Of a DNA stretch of 64,000 nt, positions 8,824-18,522 are shown one piece after another. Below the pieces are notes generated by a model. That model did not search any database, was not told where the DNA came from, and worked only from the letters and a program-made list of their open reading frames with translations. The position numbers were made by a program, and so were the translations under genes. The stretch is from Bacteroidota bacterium (lineage in GTDB: Bacteria > Bacteroidota > Bacteroidia > Bacteroidales > FEN-979): the NCBI GenBank assembly GCA_026391355.1, contig JAPLDH010000070.1:1-64000 (forward strand), given 5' to 3'. Positions within the stretch are counted from its first letter, which is position 1; every line of letters starts with the position of its first letter.

Positions 8824-8860
8824 ATTGAATTTTAATCCACTTACTTTTCAAATAATGATG

Positions 8861-9020
8861 AATTATGAGGGGGAATTATGAGATATGAATGAATATCAAT
8901 CACCCCCCTCAAAAACATCATAATTCAAATTTCACCCTCATAATTCATAATTTAAAAAAGATGTAAATCGTCTATCGTAAATTCATTCGTAAATCGTAAA
9001 TCCTGGCATTCGTAAATTAT
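8861..9020. repeat. Low-complexity repeats (ATAATTCATAATT, CGTAAATCGTAAAT words)
   Basis: Imperfect inverted repeats GAATTATGAGGGGG and CACCCCCCTC (about 8870-8917) are followed by direct TCATAATTCATAATTT words and then CGTAAAT words up to 9020. No coding potential is evident. Confidence 0.6.
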
Positions 9021-9031
9021 TATTGCTGTGT

Positions 9032-9169
9032 TTATTTTGTTTTCTTTAATTCCTTCCTGAGAATGCTTTCAAATCTTGTTTTGCTGAGGTAATGGTCATC
9101 CAGAAGACGACCATCGCGGATCAGGCTGTAGGTTCCAAAACCGGAGGGCGCATCCTGGGCTTCCTTTAA
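9032..9169 (-). pseudogene. 3' remnant of a GNAT/YoaP-type gene
   Basis: On the minus strand, one frame reads KEAQDAPSGFGTYSLIRDGR, then LLDDHYLSKTRFESILRKEL and KKTK followed by TAA. This is nearly identical to the C-terminus of the intact gene at 14231-15001. The remnant is joined at about 9158-9174 to paralog B, whose own frame runs through it out of phase and stops at 9096. It is a gene tail carried by a recombination or duplication event. Confidence 0.85.
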
Positions 9170-10316
9170 AGTTTCGGATACTGTCGGGATCGCGGGTAAT
9201 GTCGGTCACCACTAATTCGTCAAGATACCCGTATTTCAGATGCTGTCCGGTCGGAGGATGGATATAGGTCATCCAGTATTCATTGCGGATCGTATTGAGA
9301 TACCATCTCCCCTGCCGGTTGGAATAGGTTAGTACTGTTTGACCTAACGGCATCTCCTTGATCCACCCGGGAATATTCCGGATGGTAAACATGCGCTGAT
9401 ATTTCGTTTTGCTGTTATACCGGTCAAATCCTTTCAGGCTTGGTTTCAGGATGATCTTCTCAATGGCAAAATCCGAAGCGTTGATATAGATCTCTCCTTT
9501 CCAGAGTGATTCCTTAATCTTATCTTTCTGGTCAAAAGTGATGTGGTAAAGCTTCTTTCCGGCAGGATCCAGCATATCTTCCATATGGTAATCATAATAT
9601 CTGAACTCCTTTTCATCCAGCATGGTACCGGGGTAAAATTCTATCAGGTCTTTCGAGAACAGACAACTCATGCAAAATGCATTCTTACCGATATCTCCAA
9701 GCGAATTTACCAGGTTCGTATCGGAAACAACACGTCCCTTCATCATTTCAGGGACATTCGACTTTATATGTTTACCGGCAAGTTTTTTCTTCGGGTAGAG
9801 ATAATAGCCATCTTTCTGATCCCTGACCACGGCTTCCGTATATTCTGCCAGTTTGTTGGCCACCATCTTCCTGACACGAACAAACGCAGTCAGAAGCAAT
9901 GGATCTTTCCCATAATTATCAGGAATACCGGCAACAGCGTGTCGTAGTATATCCTCCACTGTCATACCTAATACTTCAACCTCCCGGAGCTTGAAAACAG
10001 CAGGGTTAAGCTTTATCAGCTTACCACCTATGATCCAATCATCCAACTTAATTTTAACACGTTCATATCCAAATGAATATATTTCTATTGAATCACCCGG
10101 ATTAAAGGAAGATATGCTCAATTCAAAATAGCCATCCGTATTGGTAATACTTCCGACCGAACTGTTCAAAACAGAAACCTGGGCAAACGGAAGCGGTGCC
10201 TCGGAGGTCTTGTCAACAACCCTTCCGGCAATGGATTTTGCTTCCTGCGCTGAAAGTTGATACTGACCAATAAAAATGAAACCCAGAAGTTGAATGGCTG
10301 ACAGAATCTTTTTCAT
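9096..10316 (-). CDS. CarboxypepD_reg-like exported protein (paralog B, chimeric 3' end)
   Basis: This is a close paralog of the protein at 6869-8161: signal peptide to LSAQ (about residue 23), CarboxypepD_reg-like domain, then the same uncharacterised region. After NFKG the similarity stops and about 21 residues (SPGCALRFWNLQPDPRWSSS) come from the out-of-frame GNAT tail. I set the start at 10316 (MKKILSAIQLL), because upstream codons encode intergenic repeat words. About 35 C-terminal residues found in paralog A are lost, so it may be non-functional. Its promoter-proximal flank is shared with paralog A. Confidence 0.75.
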   Translation of the reverse strand: MKKILSAIQLLGFIFIGQYQLSAQEAKSIAGRVVDKTSEAPLPFAQVSVLNSSVGSITNTDGYFELSISSFNPGDSIEIYSFGYERVKIKLDDWIIGGKLIKLNPAVFKLREVEVLGMTVEDILRHAVAGIPDNYGKDPLLLTAFVRVRKMVANKLAEYTEAVVRDQKDGYYLYPKKKLAGKHIKSNVPEMMKGRVVSDTNLVNSLGDIGKNAFCMSCLFSKDLIEFYPGTMLDEKEFRYYDYHMEDMLDPAGKKLYHITFDQKDKIKESLWKGEIYINASDFAIEKIILKPSLKGFDRYNSKTKYQRMFTIRNIPGWIKEMPLGQTVLTYSNRQGRWYLNTIRNEYWMTYIHPPTGQHLKYGYLDELVVTDITRDPDSIRNFKGSPGCALRFWNLQPDPRWSSSG

Positions 10317-10344
10317 CGGAATGTTTTTACGAAGATAAGAACAA

Positions 10345-10470
10345 AAAAAATGACGAATATGCGAATGACGTATATGATAATGAAAAGATTGAATTCTAAA
10401 CAAGAAAATTATTCGTATTCTGATTATTCGTAATTTCATTCCCGAATTCTTCATTCGCATATTCGTTATT
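10345..10470. repeat. CGAATATG-type repeats forming a long inverted repeat
   Basis: GAATATGCGAATGA (10355-10368) recurs as its exact reverse complement at 10451-10464. This is 14 perfect base pairs with an 82-base loop, between two divergent genes. The same words occur at 8195-8230, 22287-22345 and 52221-52280. Confidence 0.7.
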
Positions 10471-10490
10471 CGATTATTGTCTGCTTTATA

Positions 10491-13400
10491 ATGAAACACC
10501 TATACTTCATCCTTGTCCTGCTTATTATTTCGATATCCGGGTTTTCCCAAACAACTACCAATGTCGGAACAGATTTCTGGATTGCATTTCCACCTAACCA
10601 GGGGGGGGCAGGAGTTACACTTCAGATTTTCATCTCGTCCAATTTCTCAACCAGTGGAAATGTTACATCTGCTTATCCTGGGGTAGATCAAAGTTTTACC
10701 GTCATCCCGGGGATCGTAACCCAGCTTACTGTACCTTCAGGAGTAGCTCTTGGCACCGGAATTGAGGATAAGGGGATACGGATCACTTCCAATGACCCTG
10801 TTTCCGTGTATGGGCTTAACCATAGAAGTGCATCTACAGACGCCTTTCTGGCTTTGCCGGTGAATGCGTTAGGATTGGATTACAGAATACTGACCTACAA
10901 GGTGACCCTCAGCCTCATCGGATCGGCTTTATCGATAGTTGCCACGCAAGACGGCACATCCCTGATAATTTTTAACCACCAGACGAACAGCACAACCAAT
11001 GTGACCCTAAATCAGGGGCAAACCTATCTTGAAGAGGTAACTGCCACGTTACAAGATGTCACAGGGTCGAGGATACAATCGAATTTCCCGGTCGGGGTTT
11101 TCGGATCTGTAAAATGTGTAGACATACCTACTTCATCCTGCTCTGCATGCGACCATATTGTAGAAATGATGTGGCCCGTTAATTCCTGGGGAAAGAATTT
11201 TGTGACAGTTCCCCTAGCCGGAAGAGATAACAGCGGGGATATTTTCAGGGTTCTTGCCGGGGAGGATGGAACCGATGTTTTAGTGAACGGGACATTGGTG
11301 TCGACCCTAAATACAGGGGATTATTATGAAGCAAACCTGGTGGGAAATAATTCCATCACGACATCGAAAGCCACTCTTTTGGGACAATATGCGAAAGGGA
11401 TGACTTGTACGGGAAATACCACCGGAGATCCGCTCATAATGTTGATTCCACCCTGCGAGCAATTTCTGACAAATTATACCATTGTGAATGTTGCTGGCGG
11501 CTTTCTCACGCATTGGGTAAACGTAGTTGCTCCCGACTATGCCCTGGGGACCATCTACCAGGATGGAATATTAATTCCGAATGCCGCTTTTACGCAGATC
11601 AGTACAACAAACTTTTATGGTGCACAAAGGTCGGTTACGGCAGGCTCGCATACATTTACAAGCACTTTTCCATTTGGGGTGTTTGTATATGGTTGGGGAA
11701 ATGCTGATTCGTATGGTTATCCCGGTGGAGGTTCCTTATCGCCGGTTGGAACCGTCCACAATGTGACCCTTTCACCGGATACTGCGTATGGTCAGTTGAA
11801 TGTCACCAATGTTTGCGTGACCGCAAATGTTACCGATAATTACACAAATCCTGTAGTTGGAGTGCTGGTAAATTTTTACATCAGCGGAATAAATCCATTG
11901 GTAGGCAATGCATATACGGATGCCCTCGGAAATGCGCAATATTGCTATACTCAAACAGGAGTTGTACCAGGTGAAGATCATATCTATGCTGAAGTTTTTG
12001 GTTATAAATCGGATACTTCTGTAGTTTTCTGGAGCTATACACCCCCATGTACAAACCCGGTTTCCGGTGGGACGATTGGCAATGATCAAAGCGGGTGTGG
12101 AAGCTTCACACCGACTACCCTTACCAATATCCAATCGCCGGGCGGCTTTACGGGCACACTTGAATACAAGTGGCAGGTATCGACCACAAGTGGTTCGACA
12201 GGATTTTCAGATATTGCAGGCAGCAACGCAGCATCCTATACTCCCGGAATGATTATACAAACCACCTGGTTTAAGCGGCTTGCAAGGGTGAATTGTATGA
12301 CTGACTGGAGTGGCGCTGTTGAATCGAATGTGGTCGGGATAACCATTGTTCCGCAGCTTCCTGTGAATGTGAGCATCTCGCCTTCTGCATACAGTGTTTG
12401 CGCGGGAACTTCTGTAACCTTTTCTGCAACCCCAACCAATGGCGGAACAACACCAGTCTATCAGTGGAAAGTCAATGGTCTTAATGCAGGAAGCAGCAAT
12501 CCGCAATATACTTATTCACCTGTTAACAGTGATGTTGTGACCTGTGTCCTTACCTCTTCTGAACCTTGCACTTCAGGCAATCCGGCAACCAGCAATCCAA
12601 TTACACTGACTGTCAATCCGAACCTTCCGGTCAGCATCACCGTCTCTCCGTCAGCAAATTCAGTATGCAGCGGAACTTCAGTTACCTACTCTGCAACACC
12701 TCAAAACCAGGGAACGACGCCCGTTTACCAGTGGAAAGTAAACGGTGGCAATACCGGGGCCAACAACACCTCTTATTCGTATGTTCCTGCGAATGGAGAT
12801 GCTGTTACATGTGTGCTTACCTCAAATGCGGCATGTGCCAACGGGAATCCGGCCACCTCAAATGCTATAACAATGACCGTCAATCCAAACCTTCCGGTCA
12901 GTATTGCCATCAGCGCTTCAGCAAACCCGGTTTGCGCAGGAACAACAGTCACCTTTACCGCGACACCTACAAATGGAGGAATCTCTCCTACATACCAATG
13001 GAAGGTAGACGGAAACAATGTTGGGACCAATTCTCAATTCTATTCCTGCATTCCCGCATTCAGCATTCAGCTTTCCTGCATTTTAACCTCCAATGCAACC
13101 TGTCCAACGGGTAACCCTGCAACGAGCAATACCATCAACATGACCGTAAATCCGCTCATGCCGGTCACTATTTCAATCGGTACTTCAATAAATCCAGTCT
13201 GTGCAGGAATTCCGGTAACCTTCACGGCAACACCCACCAACGCAGGAACAACTCCTGTTTATCAGTGGAAAGTCAATGCCATCAATGCAGGAACGAACAG
13301 TTCAACTTACCCTTACGTTCCGATAAACGGTGATACTGTCAATTGCACCCTGACATCCAGCTTTGTATGTGCAACCGGAAACCCGGCAACATCCAACTTC

Positions 13401-14225
13401 ATCTCCATGACAGTGAAAGAGGTTCCTGTAGTAAGTTTCACCAACTGCAACGATTCCATTACGACAATAAACGCCCAACCCTTCAGGCTGAAAGGAGGAA
13501 TTCCATTGGGAGGAACCTATTCAGGTCCGGGAGTCACGAACGGGATCTTCTATCCGGCTATTGCAGGTGCCGGCACAAAAACGATCACCTATTCCTATAT
13601 AAATGCAGCGCTTTGTTCTGGATTTGCCAGCAGGTCATTAGTCATTAGTAATTCGTCATTAGTGGTGTGTGGTAATCCGCTGACTGATATCCGGGACAAT
13701 AAGGTCTACCCAACTGTGCAGATCGGAAGCCAATGCTGGATGGCCGCCGACCTGAACTATGGAACAATGATTCCCGGAAACATAAGCCAACGAGACAATT
13801 GCATCAATGAAAAATACTGTCTGAACGATATAACTGGGAACTGCCAACTGGGAACTGTATACTACCAGTGGGATGAGATCATGCAATACGACGACTCCCC
13901 CGCCAAACAAGGCCTTTGTCCACCGGCATGGCATGTTCCAACAGAAACTGAATGGACTACCTTGTTCAATAATTTCATCAACAACGGATTTGCAGGCAGT
14001 CCTTTGAAATCAACGGGCTATTCCGGTTTCAATGCCATTGTGAATGGAACGCGCCACATGAATCTTACCTGGGACTTTACCGGTATGGCCACCTTCTTCT
14101 GGTCTTCTGATGTCCATAGTGCCAGTAAAGCATGGGCTCATGGAATGAATTCATGGGACCCGAGTGTTTCGCTGTACCCATCACTTAAAAGTAATGCTTT
14201 CAGTGTCCGCTGCTTGAAAGACTAA
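10491..14225 (+). CDS. Giant secreted protein: IgGFc-binding, Ig-like repeats, FISUMP domain
   Basis: This is a 1244-residue secreted protein. The signal peptide ends near FSQ (about residue 20), followed by an IgGFc-binding-type domain (about 22-420; begins NVGTDFWIAFPPN), an Ig-like/Big domain (about 425-520), a SprB-like segment (about 525-620), four tandem Ig-like repeats of 88-89 residues (623-977), and a C-terminal FISUMP domain (about 1065-1244; QIGSQCWMAADLNYG, WHVPTETEWTTLF). It is probably an adhesin-like surface protein. No T9SS sorting domain is recognisable at the end. Two stretches, 13633-13663 and 13832-13857, resemble the intergenic stutter words (see findings). Confidence 0.82.
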   Translation: MKHLYFILVLLIISISGFSQTTTNVGTDFWIAFPPNQGGAGVTLQIFISSNFSTSGNVTSAYPGVDQSFTVIPGIVTQLTVPSGVALGTGIEDKGIRITSNDPVSVYGLNHRSASTDAFLALPVNALGLDYRILTYKVTLSLIGSALSIVATQDGTSLIIFNHQTNSTTNVTLNQGQTYLEEVTATLQDVTGSRIQSNFPVGVFGSVKCVDIPTSSCSACDHIVEMMWPVNSWGKNFVTVPLAGRDNSGDIFRVLAGEDGTDVLVNGTLVSTLNTGDYYEANLVGNNSITTSKATLLGQYAKGMTCTGNTTGDPLIMLIPPCEQFLTNYTIVNVAGGFLTHWVNVVAPDYALGTIYQDGILIPNAAFTQISTTNFYGAQRSVTAGSHTFTSTFPFGVFVYGWGNADSYGYPGGGSLSPVGTVHNVTLSPDTAYGQLNVTNVCVTANVTDNYTNPVVGVLVNFYISGINPLVGNAYTDALGNAQYCYTQTGVVPGEDHIYAEVFGYKSDTSVVFWSYTPPCTNPVSGGTIGNDQSGCGSFTPTTLTNIQSPGGFTGTLEYKWQVSTTSGSTGFSDIAGSNAASYTPGMIIQTTWFKRLARVNCMTDWSGAVESNVVGITIVPQLPVNVSISPSAYSVCAGTSVTFSATPTNGGTTPVYQWKVNGLNAGSSNPQYTYSPVNSDVVTCVLTSSEPCTSGNPATSNPITLTVNPNLPVSITVSPSANSVCSGTSVTYSATPQNQGTTPVYQWKVNGGNTGANNTSYSYVPANGDAVTCVLTSNAACANGNPATSNAITMTVNPNLPVSIAISASANPVCAGTTVTFTATPTNGGISPTYQWKVDGNNVGTNSQFYSCIPAFSIQLSCILTSNATCPTGNPATSNTINMTVNPLMPVTISIGTSINPVCAGIPVTFTATPTNAGTTPVYQWKVNAINAGTNSSTYPYVPINGDTVNCTLTSSFVCATGNPATSNFISMTVKEVPVVSFTNCNDSITTINAQPFRLKGGIPLGGTYSGPGVTNGIFYPAIAGAGTKTITYSYINAALCSGFASRSLVISNSSLVVCGNPLTDIRDNKVYPTVQIGSQCWMAADLNYGTMIPGNISQRDNCINEKYCLNDITGNCQLGTVYYQWDEIMQYDDSPAKQGLCPPAWHVPTETEWTTLFNNFINNGFAGSPLKSTGYSGFNAIVNGTRHMNLTWDFTGMATFFWSSDVHSASKAWAHGMNSWDPSVSLYPSLKSNAFSVRCLKD
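12357..13421 (+). repeat. Four tandem coding repeats of 264-267 bp
   Basis: Repeat starts are at 12357, 12624, 12891 and 13155. Each encodes (L/M)PV-x-(I/V)-x-(I/V), then VCAGT-type, PVYQWKVNG-type and NPATSN-type segments. They are Ig-like modules, spaced by 89, 89 and 88 codons. Confidence 0.9.
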
Positions 14226-14230
14226 ATGCA

Positions 14231-15001
14231 TTATCTTGTTTTCTTCAGCTCTTTCCTGAGAATGCTCTCAAATCTCGTTTTGCTGATGTAGTGGTCATCC
14301 AGCAAACGACCATCGCGGATCAGGCTGTAGGTTCCAAAACCGGAGGGCGCATCCTGGGCTTCCTTTGAAGTTCTGAGTTTAATGACTTTCAGATCGATTC
14401 CCCATTCGTCGGCAACCTGTTTAAGGTCATTCACTGATTTTTCATGCCAGGGACATTGGTCTGCATATACCAGATTCCATCCTTGATATTTGTTCTGTTG
14501 CTCCCGCCAATCTATGAGACGGGGAACAGGATTTTTTTCATCGAATTTCCTGAACATTAATTCAAACCGATCCAGTTCATCGGCTTTGATATATCCGTTC
14601 TTTTCAAAGAGCCGTTTATCCGCCATCCAGGCGCCACTGCTGGTCATGACACAAACACCTGACTTTTTCTCCTTCCTCGCATCCTTTTCACAAGACCCGA
14701 TAAGAGAAGAGCCGACATTTTTATTGCGTTCTTCTTTATGCAGAATTGCTATACAATGAATAAACAAATAGTTGAGGGCGATCACCGGTCGCCAGGCAAA
14801 TTCTGCAGGGGTAAATTCGATGAATCCAAGCTGCCTGCCGGCGTTGTCTATTGCCATCCTCATCCGCAGACCCTCATTCCCTTTACTTTTCACCCATTTT
14901 ACTTTCGCTTTGTGACCGGGCGCTTTTTTATCCTTGATGCAATATGTCCCGGTTTCATTGACATTGCCGGCAATAACACTAATTATTTGAATTTCGTCCA
15001 T
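14231..15001 (-). CDS. GNAT N-acetyltransferase with YoaP-like C-terminal domain
   Basis: This is a 256-residue cytoplasmic protein. The N-terminal part (about 1-155) looks like a GNAT fold, with LHKEERNKNVGSSLI (acetyl-CoA-binding Q/R-x-x-G-x-G/A-like loop) and MTSSGAWMADKRLFEKNGY. The C-terminal part (about 175-250) has the YoaP-like features QCPW and GFGTYSLIRDGRLLDDHYIS. Substrate is unknown. It converges with the big protein ending at 14225, only five bases away. A duplicate of its 3' end is fused to paralog B at about 9.1 kb. Confidence 0.8.
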   Translation of the reverse strand: MDEIQIISVIAGNVNETGTYCIKDKKAPGHKAKVKWVKSKGNEGLRMRMAIDNAGRQLGFIEFTPAEFAWRPVIALNYLFIHCIAILHKEERNKNVGSSLIGSCEKDARKEKKSGVCVMTSSGAWMADKRLFEKNGYIKADELDRFELMFRKFDEKNPVPRLIDWREQQNKYQGWNLVYADQCPWHEKSVNDLKQVADEWGIDLKVIKLRTSKEAQDAPSGFGTYSLIRDGRLLDDHYISKTRFESILRKELKKTR

Positions 15002-15076
15002 AGCAGAATTGTAAAAGGATAATACATCCTGTCACCGCAAATTACTTTTTCATTTTGATTTTCTTTTAGTTTGTGT

Positions 15077-18000
15077 TTATTGTAAATAAAGAAAATCGAC
15101 ATACTTGTTTATTAAATATTGCAAACAATGGAGATTATTAATTTTATTCATAGGTTCAACTTCTCTATTCATAAAAATTTCATCTAACCTTCCTTTTAAT
15201 TTTTCATTTAAAGGAGAAAGAGAATTGTAGATAAACGTTTTTTTCCGGTCGATGAAATTATCCATTGCTTCATTCTTATTGAGATAATCTGAAAGTTGAA
15301 AAATGTTTATTTTGATGTCAGAAGGCTCTTTCATTTCTATATCAGGATTAAATTCAAATCCGATCTTCTTCAGGAAAAACAATTCGCATTTCAACCCGAT
15401 ATATAAATCCGTCAATCCTTTCTGCTTTATATAGGTTTGTGTCACCGGATCAAATTCAAATTGTTCATCATCTGTCCGGCAACTTTTATATATACCTCCA
15501 AGGATCGTATGTATCTTCATTTCATCCTCATTGCCAAAATCAATTCTACGAACAGGCACTTTTGATAAGGGAGTGAAATAAAATTCACGGATGTTACCTT
15601 TCATCTTGGTATTTTTCCCGTACCCTACATTCAGAAAATCAGAATTTAAAAGCGCTAAAAGATATTTCAGATTCTCCCGTGTTTCTTTTTTAGGGGTTAT
15701 TAATGTAATATCTGATTGAGGATAGGTTTTCATATTATCGTAGGCAAACGTATTTTCTTTAGCCCGGCGGGAAGTCACTAATTTTTCGCTTTCAAAAATT
15801 GCTTGTTCTCTTGGCCACCAGAGATCGAACCAACGAATTCTCCCATTCTCAACTTCTCTTCGCGGATCCAAGATTCCTTTAAACTTTTTGAGATGCTCTA
15901 GAATGCTTGTTAACTCTTTTTCATCTTCACATAGATTAACATCAAGGACAAATTGTTTTTCCTGGTAATCAACAAATCCGCGATGTATAAAAGAATTTTT
16001 ATAAAATGGTTTCACAAACTTTTGTTCATCTTCAGAAAGTTGCAATATATTAATCTGTTGTTCATCAAAAATGAAAATCGGATCCCCTGGTTTTATTGAG
16101 AATTCTTGTTGTTCCGGGAATGGAATTTTTTTTATATTTTCTGCAGTTACTTTATCAGCCCCGGAAACGATGCCCTGGTTCACATTGAACAGGTCGGTGA
16201 GAAAAGCAAAATTCCCGGTAAGTTTGACGGCTTTTTCCCGTGAATAAAGATGCCAGGCATGTTCGTCTAATTCGCCTTGTATAATTGCGCTGTAATACAT
16301 ATCAGCTATGCTTTCTCTTGTGTCTTTCCCCAATGAAAAATTTGGTTTTTCAGGATCGGCAAACAATTCAAACCGGCTATGATTTGTGAGCAACTCAATC
16401 CAACGATCATAGTTGGTAATGACTTTATTTTGAGAATCAATATATTTTTGATCGGAGTTTACCCATTCCTTTAAAAACTGAATAATCTTAATTTTATGGT
16501 TTGTCCGTTCCGATTCTATACTGCATTTTTCAAGGATAAATACAATGTTCTCCTGACCCTGCGCTTCAGGAAAAAGTTTGATTCCTTTAAAATCGTTAAT
16601 CTCAATGATTTTTGCATTTTCAAGAATATATTTTCTAAGGTTCCCAGCACCATCCGCGGTAAGCCAGTATTGCGTAGTAATGAAACCCAGTTTACCTCCC
16701 TCAGCTAATTTGCTTAATCCGAGAATAATAAAATAATATAAGTAATCGCTTTTCCCCTGGTAAAAATGTTTCCAATATGAATGATTTTGAAGAGGTCGGA
16801 ACATTTCCTTATGTCCCTTTTCACCAATATACGGCGGGTTTCCTACAACAAAATCAAAATCATTTTTATTGGCTGTCAGATTAATAAATACATCCTTAAA
16901 GGTGGAAGTAAATTCAGAAGTATCAAATGGTACTTTTCCAGATCCCTGAATTTCTTCATGATTATAAATTTTAAGGATTGAATCAGTCGTGCAAACCCGG
17001 AATGATTGCGTTTGCCGTTCTTCTTCATTCTCAATTCTTTTTATAAGCGATAATATCTGAATGATTAAATTGAGTTCGGCAAGCCGGCTGGCAAATCCGG
17101 TCAATTCTGATCCATGCAGGTTATCAACGATGCTCCGTTTAGCTTCAGCTTCACAGTTAAGTGCTTCATTGCGAATACGAATCGCAGCTTCAACAAGAAA
17201 ACTTCCTGAACCACAAGCCGGGTCGAGTAATGTTTTTTTGTTTGTTTTTCCTTTAACCTTTCCAAAAAATCCAACCCGGTTAAGGATAAATTCAACAATA
17301 TAATGAGGAGTATAGTATTGGCCTTTTTCTTTCCGCTCGTCTTCATTCAGGTAATGTTCATACAAATCTCCAATCAAATCAAAATTTATTTCCTCAAAGT
17401 TGATTTTCGATAATTCAAATAAAACCTTGATAAGTAAATCTTCATCCTTTGTTATCTGAAAATTGTAAGGGAATTTGTCCTCAAAATATGTAAACAATTC
17501 TCCAGCTTTAACACGCGCATCAAATAAAATTTCCTTAAATGTCATACTAAAGGGAGGCTCAAGTTTCTTCTTGAAACCACCGTTATATAAATTCTTTGGA
17601 ATAAGTTCATTATCTTCAAAAATCCGAATCAGAATAAATCGTAGTAAAATAACATAACTTATCTGTTTCACTAATTCGTTTGCGGCTATTGCATATTTAT
17701 CTTCTTCCTCACTTAAATTAATTTCACGGATCAACTTATCCAATTCATATTTCAACTGTATGTGATGATTCAAATCTTTTGTCATTGGCATTACCTGGTT
17801 ACGGACATTATCCTGGATTTTTCTGACTAATCCATAAACAAGCGTGTTTAGAAACTTCTTGTCAGGTATTATAAGGTCTTCCTTTTGCCTGTTTTTTATC
17901 AGTTCAATATACTCCTCGGGTTTTATTTTTCTAAACCTGAAATTATCATAGACCCATTTAAAATTCTCAAAATCCCTGGTTCCTTCAGCACTGTTTTCTG

Positions 18001-18502
18001 CAACGGTTTTTAATAATTCAACCAAATTAATCGACCGATCTTCAAGGTGTTTTACTTTTATCCAATCCTTTTCATTTTGCCGTTGAAAAAATTCAAAGCG
18101 TCGAAGATTGAAAAGGATTCCATATTCATAGCCTTTAAAAGATTCAAGGTAGCGTTTTATTTGTTGTACAGCAGATTTTTCATCACGATCGTAAACAATA
18201 TCAACTCCTGTGGATTTTGCATCCAGAATAAATTTATTCGTTTCCAACGTTCTGAAATCAGGTTTATCACCCTCTTTAATACCCTGTTGAAGAATATTAA
18301 CACCAGACTTAAAGTCAAATATTTTTAAAAACTCCAGAAGAATGGGGGTAACAACAATGTCTTCATCGCCTTTGTACTCTCTCTCAAAATCTCTTAACAG
18401 ACAATATTCAGCGTAAGTTACTTTTTGACCTTTATTGTTTCGAAATCTGCCCTCGCTGATAACGGAACTTATTTTTTTTAAGATCGAATCGTAACTATTC
18501 AT
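15077..18502 (-). CDS. Type IIG-like restriction-modification enzyme (N6-adenine methylase fused to nuclease)
   Basis: This is a 1141-residue single-chain enzyme. The N-terminal nuclease motif is PDF(81-83)...FILDAKS (about 91-97), fitting PD-(D/E)xK. A helical linker (about 180-400) follows, then the Eco57I-type gamma-class methylase: motif I DPACGSGSFLVEA (about 425), motif IV NPPYIG (about 553), and a C-terminal target-recognition region (about 740-1100). Such enzymes both cut and methylate adenine in an asymmetric site, protecting against phage. No separate specificity or nuclease subunit lies nearby. The gene is AT-rich compared with the genes around it, suggesting transfer. It starts 20 bp after the large gene that ends at 18523. 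Confidence 0.88.
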   Translation of the reverse strand: MNSYDSILKKISSVISEGRFRNNKGQKVTYAEYCLLRDFEREYKGDEDIVVTPILLEFLKIFDFKSGVNILQQGIKEGDKPDFRTLETNKFILDAKSTGVDIVYDRDEKSAVQQIKRYLESFKGYEYGILFNLRRFEFFQRQNEKDWIKVKHLEDRSINLVELLKTVAENSAEGTRDFENFKWVYDNFRFRKIKPEEYIELIKNRQKEDLIIPDKKFLNTLVYGLVRKIQDNVRNQVMPMTKDLNHHIQLKYELDKLIREINLSEEEDKYAIAANELVKQISYVILLRFILIRIFEDNELIPKNLYNGGFKKKLEPPFSMTFKEILFDARVKAGELFTYFEDKFPYNFQITKDEDLLIKVLFELSKINFEEINFDLIGDLYEHYLNEDERKEKGQYYTPHYIVEFILNRVGFFGKVKGKTNKKTLLDPACGSGSFLVEAAIRIRNEALNCEAEAKRSIVDNLHGSELTGFASRLAELNLIIQILSLIKRIENEEERQTQSFRVCTTDSILKIYNHEEIQGSGKVPFDTSEFTSTFKDVFINLTANKNDFDFVVGNPPYIGEKGHKEMFRPLQNHSYWKHFYQGKSDYLYYFIILGLSKLAEGGKLGFITTQYWLTADGAGNLRKYILENAKIIEINDFKGIKLFPEAQGQENIVFILEKCSIESERTNHKIKIIQFLKEWVNSDQKYIDSQNKVITNYDRWIELLTNHSRFELFADPEKPNFSLGKDTRESIADMYYSAIIQGELDEHAWHLYSREKAVKLTGNFAFLTDLFNVNQGIVSGADKVTAENIKKIPFPEQQEFSIKPGDPIFIFDEQQINILQLSEDEQKFVKPFYKNSFIHRGFVDYQEKQFVLDVNLCEDEKELTSILEHLKKFKGILDPRREVENGRIRWFDLWWPREQAIFESEKLVTSRRAKENTFAYDNMKTYPQSDITLITPKKETRENLKYLLALLNSDFLNVGYGKNTKMKGNIREFYFTPLSKVPVRRIDFGNEDEMKIHTILGGIYKSCRTDDEQFEFDPVTQTYIKQKGLTDLYIGLKCELFFLKKIGFEFNPDIEMKEPSDIKINIFQLSDYLNKNEAMDNFIDRKKTFIYNSLSPLNEKLKGRLDEIFMNREVEPMNKINNLHCLQYLINKYVDFLYLQ

Positions 18503-18522
18503 ATTTGATTCACTTTAAAAAT

